Shown here: positions 17,419-25,485 of the stretch, in pieces
Numbering within the stretch: position 1 is the first letter of the stretch
Layout of the letters: every line of letters starts with the position of its first letter
Assembly: GCA_947647735.1 (NCBI GenBank)
Contig: CANSLJ010000036.1
Location: forward strand, 1 to 35,221
Reading direction: 5' to 3'
DNA from: an uncultured bacterium
GTDB taxonomy: Bacteria > Bacillota > Clostridia > Lachnospirales > Lachnospiraceae
DNA: 35,221 nucleotides
Notes under the pieces: model-generated
Databases searched by the model: none
What the model saw: the letters and a program-made list of their open reading frames with translations, nothing else
Told to the model about the DNA's origin: nothing
Translations under genes and position numbers: made by a program

Positions 17419-17910
17419 TTATCTCAGTTCCTCCGGCATCCTCCGCAGCAATTCCCTCGCCAGCACTCCGATCAAAAACCCTGTCACCAGCCCAGCAGCC
17501 AGCAAAAACGGCGCATAGTATCCGATCTCCACAGTCTGCACCAGAAAAGCCGCGATCAGAAGCTGTCCCACATTATGAAACACCCCGCCTGCCATACTCA
17601 CACCGTACAGCGTAAGCCCCAGCTTTTTCATAAGCGTCATACAGATAAAACTGATCGCCGCTCCGCCCAGACTGAATAAAATGGAAAAAAGATTTCCAAA
17701 CAAAAGCCCCGAAAGTACGATCCGCAGGACATTCACGACAAGCGCCTCCCGCCAGCCGTAAAAATACAGCGTGATGACCACCGCCAGATTCGCCAGTCCC
17801 AGCTTCATCCCCGGCACACCGAAGAAAAACGGAAACAGGGATTCAATATAGGAAAGCATCAGAGCTGTTGTTGTAAAGAGCGCTATTGTGACTAATTTCT
17901 TATTCCTCAT
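17419..17910 (-). CDS. Gx transporter family / heptaprenyl diphosphate synthase component I-like membrane protein
   Basis: Membrane protein of 163 aa with about five hydrophobic segments, matching the PF07456 family: ALFTTTALMLSYIESLFP, then GVPGMKLGLANLAVVITLY, and GLLFGNLFSILFSLGGAAIS. The family name comes from a proposed isoprenoid role, but its shape is that of an ECF-type substrate-binding subunit. It is usually encoded beside a NusG domain II protein; here that gene is about 7 kb away (25039-25464). The ATG at 17910 overlaps the kinase gene by 11 bases. A GTG at 17925 is the alternative start; neither has a strong ribosome binding site. Confidence 0.85.
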   Translation of the reverse strand: MRNKKLVTIALFTTTALMLSYIESLFPFFFGVPGMKLGLANLAVVITLYFYGWREALVVNVLRIVLSGLLFGNLFSILFSLGGAAISFICMTLMKKLGLTLYGVSMAGGVFHNVGQLLIAAFLVQTVEIGYYAPFLLAAGLVTGFLIGVLARELLRRMPEELR

Positions 17911-19159
17911 CTTCTGTATTCCCACTATAAGCGATATTCTCTTTCAGATCGAACTCTGTGCTGTCCACAAAAACCGTCTTCTTTGCGGACACCGCTATAT
18001 CCTCCAACATCCCGCATCGGTCCCGCAAAGCATCACAGAGCACATCACATCTTTCCCTGTCGATATAAAGAGAATCGCCGACGATCTCCCTGAACTCCTC
18101 CCAGATTCCTGCAAGCGCCGAAAAAGAGATCCATTCAAAATCCGTCACCAGTTTTATCTGCTCCTCATGACTGCTTTTAAAAGGCTTACTGCCTGTTTTC
18201 CTTCCGGCACGGACCAGCCCTGTCGGCGTATCAAACCAAAGGGAAGTGCCGCTGTCATAAACCGGAGCCGCCCCCTGATACTCCAACGTGTCAGCGTTCC
18301 GTATCACACCGAAATTATTCAGATGCCTGTCCTCATTCATGATCAGATAATCCAAAACCAGCATCCGGTCAACCGCCTCCTTTATCCCGGGAATCCCCAG
18401 CCGCCCGCAGCACTCCATATAGTGCCGATACCATGATATATGGTTCGGCTTCTTCGCTGTCTGCACAATACGCCACGCCGATATCAATTCCGTATCCGGC
18501 GTAATAAAATCTTCACACACACTGTAAGGACAGCCATCTGCACTCTCCGGATCTTTCCATAGATCATAAGGAACATGGGGAATATTTAACCGCCCACAGA
18601 TACGCCCCGCCAAAACCTCATTATAAGGTTCCTGACAAAATGCGCCGCTTCCACTCTTCACAAGATATCTTTTCCCGTCCCGGACCACCCATTTTTTCTT
18701 CAGCCATCCGTCCGACGTATTATCCGGCGACATAAAACTGATCTGATCACTGCCTGTTCCTTTTCCAAATAAAATATTGCCCATATCTTGAGAAATCGTA
18801 TTTTCAAAAAAATTGACTTCCCGCCAGGACAATTTTTGATCGGCAGGGCAGATCCAATACTGATCGGATAAACTGAGCCCCAGGCATTTTTCCGGCAAAA
18901 GCTGTGTATCGGAAAGGCAGAGTTTTTGCAAAACATCTCTGATTCCCATACGGCTTGCCGGAATCGCCCGGTCTTTCCACCAGGCATTTAAAGCCGCCCT
19001 GTCGATCCTCCCCTTTTTTACCGGAATCCCGACCGGTACATGAAGCGGCTCATATACCCTGCCGACAGAAGCAATAACACCAGTAATGCTATCCAGGTTA
19101 AGTTCCGCCACGGCTCTATCCTTATGCATTAAAATGTATCTGTCGATGGTGTCTGACAT
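17900..19159 (-). CDS. HipA-like serine/threonine kinase domain protein, no HipB partner
   Basis: Protein of 419 aa. The C-terminal two thirds resembles HipA-type kinases. It has KRYLVKSGSGAFCQEPYNEVLAGRICGRL (nucleotide-binding region, about 170-200), the catalytic loop MNEDRHLNNFGVIRN with presumed catalytic Asp (about 280) and metal-binding Asn, and PVYDSGTSLWF as the DFG-like metal site. HipA kinases phosphorylate targets such as GltX; here the target is unknown. No HipB-like antitoxin gene lies beside it, unlike classical hipBA. AAGGGAG lies before the ATG, and a palindromic promoter lies at 19207-19254. A NERD-domain gene lies directly upstream and the Gx transporter gene overlaps its end. 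Confidence 0.75.
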   Translation of the reverse strand: MSDTIDRYILMHKDRAVAELNLDSITGVIASVGRVYEPLHVPVGIPVKKGRIDRAALNAWWKDRAIPASRMGIRDVLQKLCLSDTQLLPEKCLGLSLSDQYWICPADQKLSWREVNFFENTISQDMGNILFGKGTGSDQISFMSPDNTSDGWLKKKWVVRDGKRYLVKSGSGAFCQEPYNEVLAGRICGRLNIPHVPYDLWKDPESADGCPYSVCEDFITPDTELISAWRIVQTAKKPNHISWYRHYMECCGRLGIPGIKEAVDRMLVLDYLIMNEDRHLNNFGVIRNADTLEYQGAAPVYDSGTSLWFDTPTGLVRAGRKTGSKPFKSSHEEQIKLVTDFEWISFSALAGIWEEFREIVGDSLYIDRERCDVLCDALRDRCGMLEDIAVSAKKTVFVDSTEFDLKENIAYSGNTEDEE

Positions 19160-19185
19160 ATTATCTCCCTTTCCCGTCTATGTCT

Positions 19186-19207
19186 ACACTCGCTCCGCTC
19201 GGCGCTG
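19186..19207. repeat. 22-bp dispersed repeat, copy 1
   Basis: ACACTCGCTCCGCTCGGCGC (plus TG) lies in the leader of the HipA-like gene and recurs with one mismatch at 31333-31354 between ilvB and the first small-subunit gene, in the same orientation relative to transcription. Its GCGGAGCGAG core is self-complementary enough for a small RNA hairpin. Confidence 0.6.
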
Positions 19208-19254
19208 GTATAATCTCTGAGGAGATTATACCACAAACATACATTCTCTGTCAC
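19207..19254 (-). promoter_or_regulatory. promoter with overlapping perfect palindrome, HipA-like gene
   Basis: GGTATAATCTC and its exact complement GAGATTATACC (19207-19232) flank a four-base centre. On the minus strand TATAAT inside one arm (19225-19230) serves as a -10 box with GTGACA 18 bases upstream (19249-19254). The palindrome therefore covers the -10 box and transcription start, as an operator for a dimeric repressor would. It has no T-run, so it is unlikely to be a terminator. Confidence 0.55.
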
Positions 19255-19314
19255 CATATGGAAAAGCATGTCCTTTGCCCATTCTCTCTTTCAATCATTG
19301 CCATTAGATCACTA

Positions 19315-20115
19315 TTACAATTGATTAAGCAATTTACAGATATGATTTATGCTTTTCCCGCTTAAAATGTGCTCCCCCGTCAAGATCCGCCTGAAAAGCC
19401 GAGCTTCATCCCCATCAAAACATGTATATACAGGAATCGTACTGCTGTTGCCTGTAATTCTCACCACACATTTTTTATTCGTAAAATATACAATTCCTTC
19501 AATGTATGTATTCACACCATTATCTCTCAAATAATTTGCCAGACGGTATATATGTGTTCCTACCTGTTTGACCGGACTGTATATTTCTTTGCTATAAGGT
19601 GTTCCACCCCGCCCGACTTTATACTGTGTCCAATATGTATCCCTGTAATCTCCTGTTATATTACCATTATGATTTTTAACCTCCACAATGAACACTCCGC
19701 TCCTGCCGACAACAATATTATCTATTTCGCTTGTCTTACCTCCATAAATAATTGTTGCATTCTGAAATATCGTATAACCATCAGGAAGTTTTAAGAGAAT
19801 CTCTGTAGCTGTCCTTTCCCCATTTATTCCAGAAACAAGAATGTCTGTATTTGTATCGGTGGAAAAATCAAAGTTAATGCACACAAGCCCGACAATGAAC
19901 AAACAAACTCCAAAACCGATGAGCAAAGGTTTGAATACTATCGAAAGCATATCTACAGCTATACTGATTGCAAAAAATACGCCAAAAATCACGATAACTG
20001 CAAACACAAACTTAACAAATTCCTTTGCACCTTTCGCTCTTTTATCAGCCCGTTCCCGTTCTATCGACCTATATTTTTCTTCTAATTGATGCCCCTTTTT
20101 AATTATCTTTGCCAT
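19315..20115 (-). CDS. NERD-domain (nuclease-related) membrane protein
   Basis: Protein of 266 aa. A basic, charged N-terminus (residues 1-32) leads into two hydrophobic segments (about 33-55 and 62-82), then a NERD domain from about 92. The domain shows VSGINGERTATEILLKLPDGYTIF, SEIDNIVVGRSGVFIVEVKNHNGNITG with the D...E-x-K triad of the PD-(D/E)XK fold, and a C-terminal QVGTHIYRLANYLRDNG region. NERD proteins are predicted nucleases, so nuclease activity is inference. The RBS is weak (AGAGTGAT). A candidate promoter lies at 20222-20250. It precedes the HipA-like kinase gene by 155 bases. Confidence 0.85.
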   Translation of the reverse strand: MAKIIKKGHQLEEKYRSIERERADKRAKGAKEFVKFVFAVIVIFGVFFAISIAVDMLSIVFKPLLIGFGVCLFIVGLVCINFDFSTDTNTDILVSGINGERTATEILLKLPDGYTIFQNATIIYGGKTSEIDNIVVGRSGVFIVEVKNHNGNITGDYRDTYWTQYKVGRGGTPYSKEIYSPVKQVGTHIYRLANYLRDNGVNTYIEGIVYFTNKKCVVRITGNSSTIPVYTCFDGDEARLFRRILTGEHILSGKSINHICKLLNQL

Positions 20116-20221
20116 ATCACTCTGTATATCAGATTCTCAAAACAAATCTCTTTCAGTAAGAAATAAAAAACATCTCACCTTTGCTTCTTTAGCTGTTTTC
20201 CCCTGTAACATATTTCTATAT

Positions 20222-20250
20222 ATAATAATATAATCAATGTTATTATGCAA
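20222..20250 (-). promoter_or_regulatory. candidate promoter of the NERD gene
   Basis: TTGCAT, 17 bases, TATTAT on the minus strand, with a start near 20215 and a leader of about 100 bases. It sits in the 318-base gap between the NERD and anti-sigma genes; that gap otherwise holds only the terminator at 20310-20353. Confidence 0.5.
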
Positions 20251-20309
20251 TATTTTATATTATTTAAAAGTTTTCGTCCATTCTGAATGTCTTATATGTT
20301 TCCCCCACC

Positions 20310-20353
20310 AAAAAACTGTGGCGGCATAACCTCCTTTCGTTATGCCGCCACAG
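20310..20353 (-). terminator. strong intrinsic terminator after the sigma/anti-sigma pair
   Basis: A perfect 15-bp stem (CTGTGGCGGCATAAC with its complement) closes an eight-base loop and is followed by six Ts on the minus strand. It ends the transcript of the membrane anti-sigma-like gene. Confidence 0.9.
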
Positions 20354-20433
20354 TTTCCTCCCTGGCTAAAGCCGTCTTTCTCTATCTTTCCGGGTGAACA
20401 ACCTGGATGATATCCTGTTTTCCCTGCCCGTTC

Positions 20434-21291
20434 TTATTCCGCGCCGATCAGCTCTTTCGCCATCTCAAACATCTCTTCTCCGGAAAGCGCTGTATCCATG
20501 CCCATCAGGTTATAATAAACGCCGTCCTTCTCCCAGGTCACATGGGTTACCTGTTCCATCTCCACTTCGTCCGTACCCTCGGAGATCTCATAGTCATCCC
20601 TTTCCAGATTTGCCTTGTCTTCCTCTGTCAGCTCATATCCCACGGGAACAAACTTATAGGTATATACGTCATATCGCAGTTCGATATCTCCGCACTGATC
20701 TGTCAGATCCGGCGCTTTCGCCGTTTCACCTTTTTCCGGTTTCTGGTCCACATACAGACTGATGTCGCTCACGCCGTCTCTGATATACCGCGCTGCCAGT
20801 TGAGGAAAAGTATATAAGGTATTTGCGTCCTCATCTGCCCCTCTCACTTCCTGTACATCCATCTCCTGAAAACTGTAGCCGTTGCCAAAGCTCTCCACCA
20901 GATCCACCACAAAGCCCAGCTTCTCCTCCGCTTTATCCTTCTCCTCATAGGTAAAGCTGCCCAGCCCCCTGCCGCTGATATACATCGCCGTCTTTCCCGC
21001 AAAAATACTTCCGGAAAGCAACAGACAGGCAGCCGCCACGCCGATCACAAGCTTCTTTGCATTAAAACGAACAGATTTCCCTGTCTCTTTTTTCATAGTA
21101 TTGTCCTCCATTCCGGCAGACGGATAAAAGTCCGCCGTCCGTCCCTGATCTTCACGCGAGGGGATCGGAACGATCTTTCCCTGCCTTCGGATCTCTTCGT
21201 CAATTTTCTGTTTCAATGTTCCGGAAGCCGAAATACTGTCGCACTGCATTTGAAGTGCCATTTTAATCTTATCCTCATATCTGGTCCTCAT
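20434..21291 (-). CDS. membrane protein with DUF4367-like C-terminus, probable anti-sigma factor
   Basis: Protein of 285 aa. Residues 1-88 are cytoplasmic (MRTRYEDKIKMALQMQC, with a KQKIDEEIRRQ helix). One membrane helix lies at about 90-108 (KKLVIGVAAACLLLSGSIFAG), and the rest is an outside domain. Its end (THVTWEKDGVYYNLMGMDTA) matches the DUF4367 pattern. The ATG overlaps the sigma factor stop by four bases (ATGA), the usual arrangement for an ECF sigma factor and its membrane regulator. It is taken to bind the sigma factor and sense something outside the cell. The N-terminus is not a clear zinc anti-sigma domain, so this role rests on position and topology. Confidence 0.75.
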   Translation of the reverse strand: MRTRYEDKIKMALQMQCDSISASGTLKQKIDEEIRRQGKIVPIPSREDQGRTADFYPSAGMEDNTMKKETGKSVRFNAKKLVIGVAAACLLLSGSIFAGKTAMYISGRGLGSFTYEEKDKAEEKLGFVVDLVESFGNGYSFQEMDVQEVRGADEDANTLYTFPQLAARYIRDGVSDISLYVDQKPEKGETAKAPDLTDQCGDIELRYDVYTYKFVPVGYELTEEDKANLERDDYEISEGTDEVEMEQVTHVTWEKDGVYYNLMGMDTALSGEEMFEMAKELIGAE

Positions 21292-21848
21292 GCCAAACCC
21301 TCCCTGATATTTATCTGACTTTCCAGTTCCCCTTTCAGGTACTTTCTTGCCGTGTGCAGCCTTGATTTTACCGTGCCTTCCCGACAGTCCAGCATCTTTG
21401 CGATCTCAGCTACGGAAAGCTCGTTATAATAATACAATACCACCACCGCCCGCTGTTTCATCGGCAGAGCCGCCACCGCACGGGAGATCATCTCAGCTTC
21501 TTCCCTCTTTATCATCTGTCCCAGAGGAGATAGAATACTCTGGCTCTCTGAAAGGCGTTCGATCTCGTCATCCGGCACTTCCCTGCTCCTCTTCTTACCT
21601 GTCCGGTAAGCTGTCCTTACAAGAATCTGCATCATCCACGGTTTAAACCCGGCGTCATTTTTCAGCTCGGAGATGTGAAGATACACCTTGACAAACGTTT
21701 CCTGTGCCACATCTTCACTGTCCGGTTTATTGCCTGTGATCAGATAAGCCGTCCGGATCACCAGATTCTTATATTTTTCATACAACAGATCAAAGGCTTC
21801 GCAGCGCCCTTTTTTCAACTGCTGTACCAGAATTTCATCTTCCACTGT
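21288..21848 (-). CDS. ECF-type RNA polymerase sigma factor
   Basis: Sigma-70 family protein of 186 aa. Region 2 lies at about residues 5-90 (EAFDLLYEKYKNLVIRTAYL, then SEDVAQETFVKVYLHI). Region 4 lies at about 120-175 (LPMKQRAVVVLYYYNELS and EIAKMLDCREGTVKSRLH). It should direct RNA polymerase to a small regulon when released by the overlapping membrane protein. The frame is open to an ATG at 21914, but that codon has no ribosome binding site. The GTG at 21848 has AAGGAG about 11 bases upstream and gives the normal family N-terminus (EDEILVQQLKKG), so it is preferred. Confidence 0.88.
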   Translation of the reverse strand, partial: TVEDEILVQQLKKGRCEAFDLLYEKYKNLVIRTAYLITGNKPDSEDVAQETFVKVYLHISELKNDAGFKPWMMQILVRTAYRTGKKRSREVPDDEIERLSESQSILSPLGQMIKREEAEMISRAVAALPMKQRAVVVLYYYNELSVAEIAKMLDCREGTVKSRLHTARKYLKGELESQINIREGLA

Positions 21849-21943
21849 TTTTAAAACTCCTTGTTTTTTTGGTGCACCTGTTATTAAGAGCCGCGAAGCC
21901 TTTGTGAGGTTCATTTTTATTCAATTATTTTTGCAAAGTATGA

Positions 21944-23098
21944 TCAAAACAGTTCTCGAATATAGAACGCGATCTGGTACGGCAGCCTTTCCGCAGGGGT
22001 TGCAAGTTCCGTGCCCAGCAGTTTTTTTATGTTGTTCATGCGGTAAATGACCGTATTGCGGTGCGTGAACATACTCTGTGCCATAGCCTGTATGCTCCCG
22101 TCAAATTCCAGATAGCAGCGCAGAACCTCCACATAGTTGGAATGATGCCGCCTGTCATGTTCTTCTAACACCGACAGGCTCTCCGCCTTCATCTGTTCCA
22201 GCAGGCCGGTATCCGTACAACTATACAGCAGCCTGTACAATCCCATCTTTTCAAACTGCAGCAGCGGCGTTTTTGTCCGCATCGCCATCCGCGCCGCCGC
22301 CTCTGCTCTCCGGTAGCTGGCTGAGAGATTTCCAATATCCGTCACCTGGCTTCCAATGCCCACGTAGAGCGCCCGATCCGGCATCCTTTTTCGCGCTCTG
22401 CGCAGCATCCCCTCACCCAGTTCAATCAAAAGTTCCGGTTTTATCGCGTTCACAACAAGCACAAAAAATGAATTATAATAAAAGAAACTCCCGTTGTGTG
22501 TGATCTGTTCCAAATAAAGCTGCAGCCGGTAAGACAGCCTTCTTCTGTCCACCGTATCCATCGAATCCAGCCCCTCGCTTGCGATAAGCATGGCCTGAAA
22601 AGTTCCGTCCACATCAAAATGCGGCAACAGTTTTTTCCGGTACGCATCCTGATTGTCGGGCTGTTCCACCGCCGCGATCAGCGCATTTGCAACCTCCTCA
22701 TCCGTACTCCCCTGGGCAAAAATGCGGATGCTGAAATCCTTTATCATATCCGAGAGATGAATCTCCCAAGGCACAGTCAAAAGCGGCAGATCGTTCTCCT
22801 CACAGTATGCCAGCAGACCGTCCGGCAGTTCCTCGATATAATTCCCGACATTGACGATCAGCCCCGCCGCATGGTGCTTTACCAGATATCTTGCAAGTTC
22901 CATATACGCTTCCTCCGTGGGAAAACCGAGCCCCGTTGTGACCGCAAGCTCCTTTCCCCAGAAATTCCGTATGATCATCGTATCCTCAATCAAATGCACC
23001 CAGCTGATCGAATTGGCCCAGCCGTTTTTACCTGCCAGATATTTCATACGGTAACGCTCTTCCGAAGCGATCATCATATCCTGTATCGTAAAGCCCAT
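21944..23098 (-). CDS. PucR-family transcriptional regulator
   Basis: Protein of 384 aa with the PucR/CdaR layout. The N-terminal PucR sensory domain covers about 5-120 (TIQDMMIASEERYRMKYLAG, ELAVTTGLGFP). A GGDEF-like middle region covers about 165-290 (FYYNSFFVLVVNA, LYVGIGSQVTDIGNLSASYR). The C-terminal helix-turn-helix covers about 325-380 (SIQAMAQSMFTHRNTVIYRM). Relatives control purine, amino acid or sugar acid catabolism genes; the target is unknown. The gene is divergent from a 52-codon ORF (23265-23423) across a 166-base AT-rich gap, so that ORF may be a target. Confidence 0.9.
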   Translation of the reverse strand: MGFTIQDMMIASEERYRMKYLAGKNGWANSISWVHLIEDTMIIRNFWGKELAVTTGLGFPTEEAYMELARYLVKHHAAGLIVNVGNYIEELPDGLLAYCEENDLPLLTVPWEIHLSDMIKDFSIRIFAQGSTDEEVANALIAAVEQPDNQDAYRKKLLPHFDVDGTFQAMLIASEGLDSMDTVDRRRLSYRLQLYLEQITHNGSFFYYNSFFVLVVNAIKPELLIELGEGMLRRARKRMPDRALYVGIGSQVTDIGNLSASYRRAEAAARMAMRTKTPLLQFEKMGLYRLLYSCTDTGLLEQMKAESLSVLEEHDRRHHSNYVEVLRCYLEFDGSIQAMAQSMFTHRNTVIYRMNNIKKLLGTELATPAERLPYQIAFYIRELF

Positions 23099-23264
23099 CT
23101 TTCCTGCCTCCGTTTTTTATTTTTCTCCATTTTATCACTTTTTGTGCTATTAGTACATATTTCACTTCCATTTTTAGGTTTCAAAGCTATTTTATTTTCT
23201 TTTTTTTATGCTATACTTACCTTATAAACCAAACAAAATAAAAAAGACAAAGGAGGCGCATCAT

Positions 23265-23423
23265 ATGTTAACAGCTTTAAACGAACCTGTAACCATCAAC
23301 AGCTATACACCATCATGGATCAAGTCCGAGCGTTATCTGTACTGTGACGATTTTGCAAGGGATCTTATCAAAAGCAGCCATGCGTCCATCTTCGCATTGA
23401 TACGGCATCTGTTTCAGAAATAA
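23265..23423 (+). CDS. small protein of 52 aa with strong RBS, unknown
   Basis: Starts MLTALNEPVTINSYTPSW and ends SHASIFALIRHLFQK. It has no signal peptide, and its C-terminal third could form an amphipathic helix. AAAGGAGG lies eight bases before the ATG, one of the best ribosome binding sites in the window, and TATACT at about 23211 could be its -10 box. The frame upstream of this ATG lacks such support. It is divergent from the PucR regulator. I do not recognise a family; the good translation signals are the main evidence that it is a gene. Confidence 0.5.
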   Translation: MLTALNEPVTINSYTPSWIKSERYLYCDDFARDLIKSSHASIFALIRHLFQK

Positions 23424-23477
23424 GCGGGCTGCAAAGCAGCGGTTTCCCATATTGCAGGTTTTTATCTGACATATAAT

Positions 23478-23529
23478 ATGCTCCCTTCCGGAAAGACAAA
23501 TAAACAATTGTCCGTCCGAAAGGGAGCAT
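23478..23529. terminator. imperfect inverted repeat downstream of the 52-aa ORF
   Basis: ATGCTCCCTTCCGG (23478-23491) pairs with CCGAAAGGGAGCAT (23516-23529), with one mismatch and a 24-base loop. It could end transcription from the small ORF, but the loop is long and there is no T-run after it. Confidence 0.35.
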
Positions 23530-23549
23530 TTATACTTGTCAAGTATGTA

Positions 23550-23725
23550 TTATAGATTACTCCTGCCTTGCTGTCTGTAATCTGTCCTATGGACAGATTG
23601 ATGTCGGTTCTCGTTCTGAAACTCCCTCTCAAGGTTCTTTTTGTTATAGCTGATTACCTCTGCATACGCTCATTTAATTCGGGGGACTTCGATAAGCTGT
23701 CCTTATGCTCCTTATCGTATTTCAT
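23550..23725 (-). pseudogene. possible frameshifted coding remnant
   Basis: The 467-base gap 23424-23890 holds no intact gene. On the minus strand one frame from ATG 23725 reads MKYDKEHKDSLSKSPELNE before stopping. The neighbouring frame then reads AEVISYNKKNLEREFQNENR and continues to a stop at 23550. Both pieces have the charged composition of real protein, and they join if one frameshift near 23670 is assumed. The parent family is not recognised. Confidence 0.3.
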
Positions 23726-23890
23726 TTTGCAAATGACTGGCTTTCCTTATAGGAGGCCTGGACTGGCGCATAACTATAAGTGTGATATAAAGACAGCCAA
23801 AAGCGGATAAGATGAAAAAGGAAATTAAGAAAGCATCTGTCAATGCGACATAATGTGTATTTTCCTAATCCGACGCTCCCTGCTTTAATA

Positions 23891-24382
23891 TTATAATTCT
23901 CCATAAAACCACAACACTGATCTTATTATTAAACCCTCATCGATAATAGTTTCAATATATCCTTTTTCAAATAAACTAATCTCTATATTTCTGCTTTTCA
24001 CTAAGGATATTTCTTTGCTGTCAATGCAATCCCATCTCTGATACTGTCTCTTTCTATCCCAAAAAGTCTTATAATAATCTTCACTGTAAAAAATTATTAT
24101 CTGAGAACTCCACAGATGTTGACAGTCAACAACTGCTACAACCTTGCAAAAATACAATTTCTGAGGCTTGTTCTCAATAAACTCAGAAGTTTTCTCCAAC
24201 CATTTTTTTATAAATAAAGTTTTTATTTTACTCGAAGTTTTGGGCGCTTCAATCCAAGGTGACCCTGGAACATGGAAATGTTCATACATATTTTCCTGCT
24301 TTTGAAAGGGTGTCAGTTCATCGATCATATGGAATAATGTGTTTATTCTACGCCTTTGCCCTCTTTGTTTTTTCCTGTCCAT
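23891..24382 (-). CDS. DUF3916-like protein, 163 aa
   Basis: Soluble basic protein. The pattern of a basic head (MDRKKQRGQRRRINTLF), then HFHVPGSPWIEAPKTSSKIK, and later VVAVVDCQHLWSSQIIIFYSEDYYKTFW recalls DUF3916 proteins of Firmicutes, whose function is unknown. AGGAGT lies before the ATG. The gene is more AT-rich than the housekeeping block, and it lies between the decayed 23.5 kb region and the DUF3795 gene, so it may be accessory. The family assignment is from memory of the motif pattern. Confidence 0.6.
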   Translation of the reverse strand: MDRKKQRGQRRRINTLFHMIDELTPFQKQENMYEHFHVPGSPWIEAPKTSSKIKTLFIKKWLEKTSEFIENKPQKLYFCKVVAVVDCQHLWSSQIIIFYSEDYYKTFWDRKRQYQRWDCIDSKEISLVKSRNIEISLFEKGYIETIIDEGLIIRSVLWFYGEL

Positions 24383-24456
24383 ATTGTACTCCTATATCCC
24401 ATAAATATCGATTTTCAATGTAAGGGCCATCTATTTTGATACCGCTTCACAATTCC

Positions 24457-25002
24457 TCACTTCTTCCTCAGTTTCAACACAATCTGCCTTTCATCCGCCT
24501 TGGCTTCCAGCAGTTTTTTCACGCAGGCTGCCTTCTCTTTTAAAGACAATTTCTCCATTCCAGCATCCTGTCTGATCTGATGCTTTACCTCCCTTAAATC
24601 TTCCAGCTCCAACAGATTCACAGCCAGACAGAAAAAAGATTTTTTTCTGCCATCATTATAATTCTGCAGCAGCCATTCCAGCATCTCTATCTTTTCTTTC
24701 TGTTCTTTTTGATACTCTTCTGTGCCGATCTCATCCCTCTTCTTTAAATCCCTTTTCTGATTGAAATAAGTAATGAAAGAATCAAACTTATCAATCTCTT
24801 CATATTTTTCACAGGGAAATCTCCGGCACAAACTGCAATATTCCGGTTTGCCATTCTGCAGACTGCATCTTGCGATCTTACAGGACTGATTACCTTCCCC
24901 GCCGCCACATCCCGGACAATAACCGCCTATATGCATAGAACATAGACCGCAATTCAACCCGCACAGGGAAAACAATATATCTGACCTTATAAAATCCTTC
25001 AA
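24457..25002 (-). CDS. DUF3795 cysteine-rich protein
   Basis: Protein of 181 aa. Residues 10-70 hold eleven cysteines in C-x2-C pairs and related spacings (LCGLNCGLCSMHIGGYCPGC, CKIARCSLQNG, YCSLCRRFPCEKYEEID), typical of DUF3795 and suited to binding zinc or an iron-sulfur cluster. The C-terminal part is helical and Lys/Glu-rich. The function of the family is unknown. The gene follows the NusG domain II gene by 36 bases on the same strand. Confidence 0.8.
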   Translation of the reverse strand: MKDFIRSDILFSLCGLNCGLCSMHIGGYCPGCGGGEGNQSCKIARCSLQNGKPEYCSLCRRFPCEKYEEIDKFDSFITYFNQKRDLKKRDEIGTEEYQKEQKEKIEMLEWLLQNYNDGRKKSFFCLAVNLLELEDLREVKHQIRQDAGMEKLSLKEKAACVKKLLEAKADERQIVLKLRKK

Positions 25003-25038
25003 AGTTTTTCCTCCATCATCTTTGTTGCAGCCCGCTTA

Positions 25039-25464
25039 TCAATAAGCAACCGCATCGTACTCCGCGCTCCCACCACCTCTCACCGTCAAAAACAACCGGT
25101 GCGGCAGACAGCAGATCATATCGCCATCATGGATGATCTTCTGCATTCCCTCACAGACCTTATCGGGACAGTCCGCCTCCGTCACATAAGCCCTGTTCTG
25201 TTCTATCACTACCGTATTTCTCCCGTAGGAAGAAACCACGTTTATTTCCTGTTCCTGATCCAGCGGATAGGTGCCGTAAATCTCCCCGTCTATAGTGATC
25301 TCAAGCACTCCGCCGGTATTTTCCCTATCTGCACTGCCATTTCTGCTCTGATAGACAAGCGCCGAAATGACAGCAGCCGCCAACACGGCGGCTACCAGCA
25401 TCAGGTCTTTTTTATAAAGTTTCCAAAATTTATTTATCCTATGATCATCCGAACTTTTATTCAT
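25039..25464 (-). CDS. NusG domain II-containing membrane-anchored protein
   Basis: Protein of 141 aa with a cytoplasmic head, one membrane helix (about 22-40, LMLVAAVLAAAVISALVY), and an outside domain of the NusG_II type (GVLEITIDGEIYGTYPLD, then DCPDKVCEGMQKI and CCLPHRLFLTV). The paired cysteines are family features. Relatives often sit with Gx transporters and flavin-transfer genes. The ATG at 25464 is chosen; a TTG at 25476 would add four residues. It follows the TPR-DUF4037 gene by 21 bases and may be co-transcribed with it. Confidence 0.82.
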   Translation of the reverse strand: MNKSSDDHRINKFWKLYKKDLMLVAAVLAAAVISALVYQSRNGSADRENTGGVLEITIDGEIYGTYPLDQEQEINVVSSYGRNTVVIEQNRAYVTEADCPDKVCEGMQKIIHDGDMICCLPHRLFLTVRGGGSAEYDAVAY

Positions 25465-25485
25465 CTTTTCACTCAATTTCCATGC

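Noticed and set aside
17900-19159. Classical hipBA toxin-antitoxin module
   Set aside because: No small HTH gene lies upstream of the kinase; the neighbour is a NERD protein.
21849-21914. N-terminal extension of the ECF sigma factor to the ATG at 21914
   Set aside because: No RBS precedes that ATG and the extra 22 residues are atypical; the GTG at 21848 has AAGGAG upstream, although its spacing of about 11 bases is long.
21870-21915. ECF-type autoregulatory promoter before the sigma gene (TGAACC with a downstream GGCTC)
   Set aside because: Spacing is possible but the -10 part is not a convincing match to known ECF promoters.
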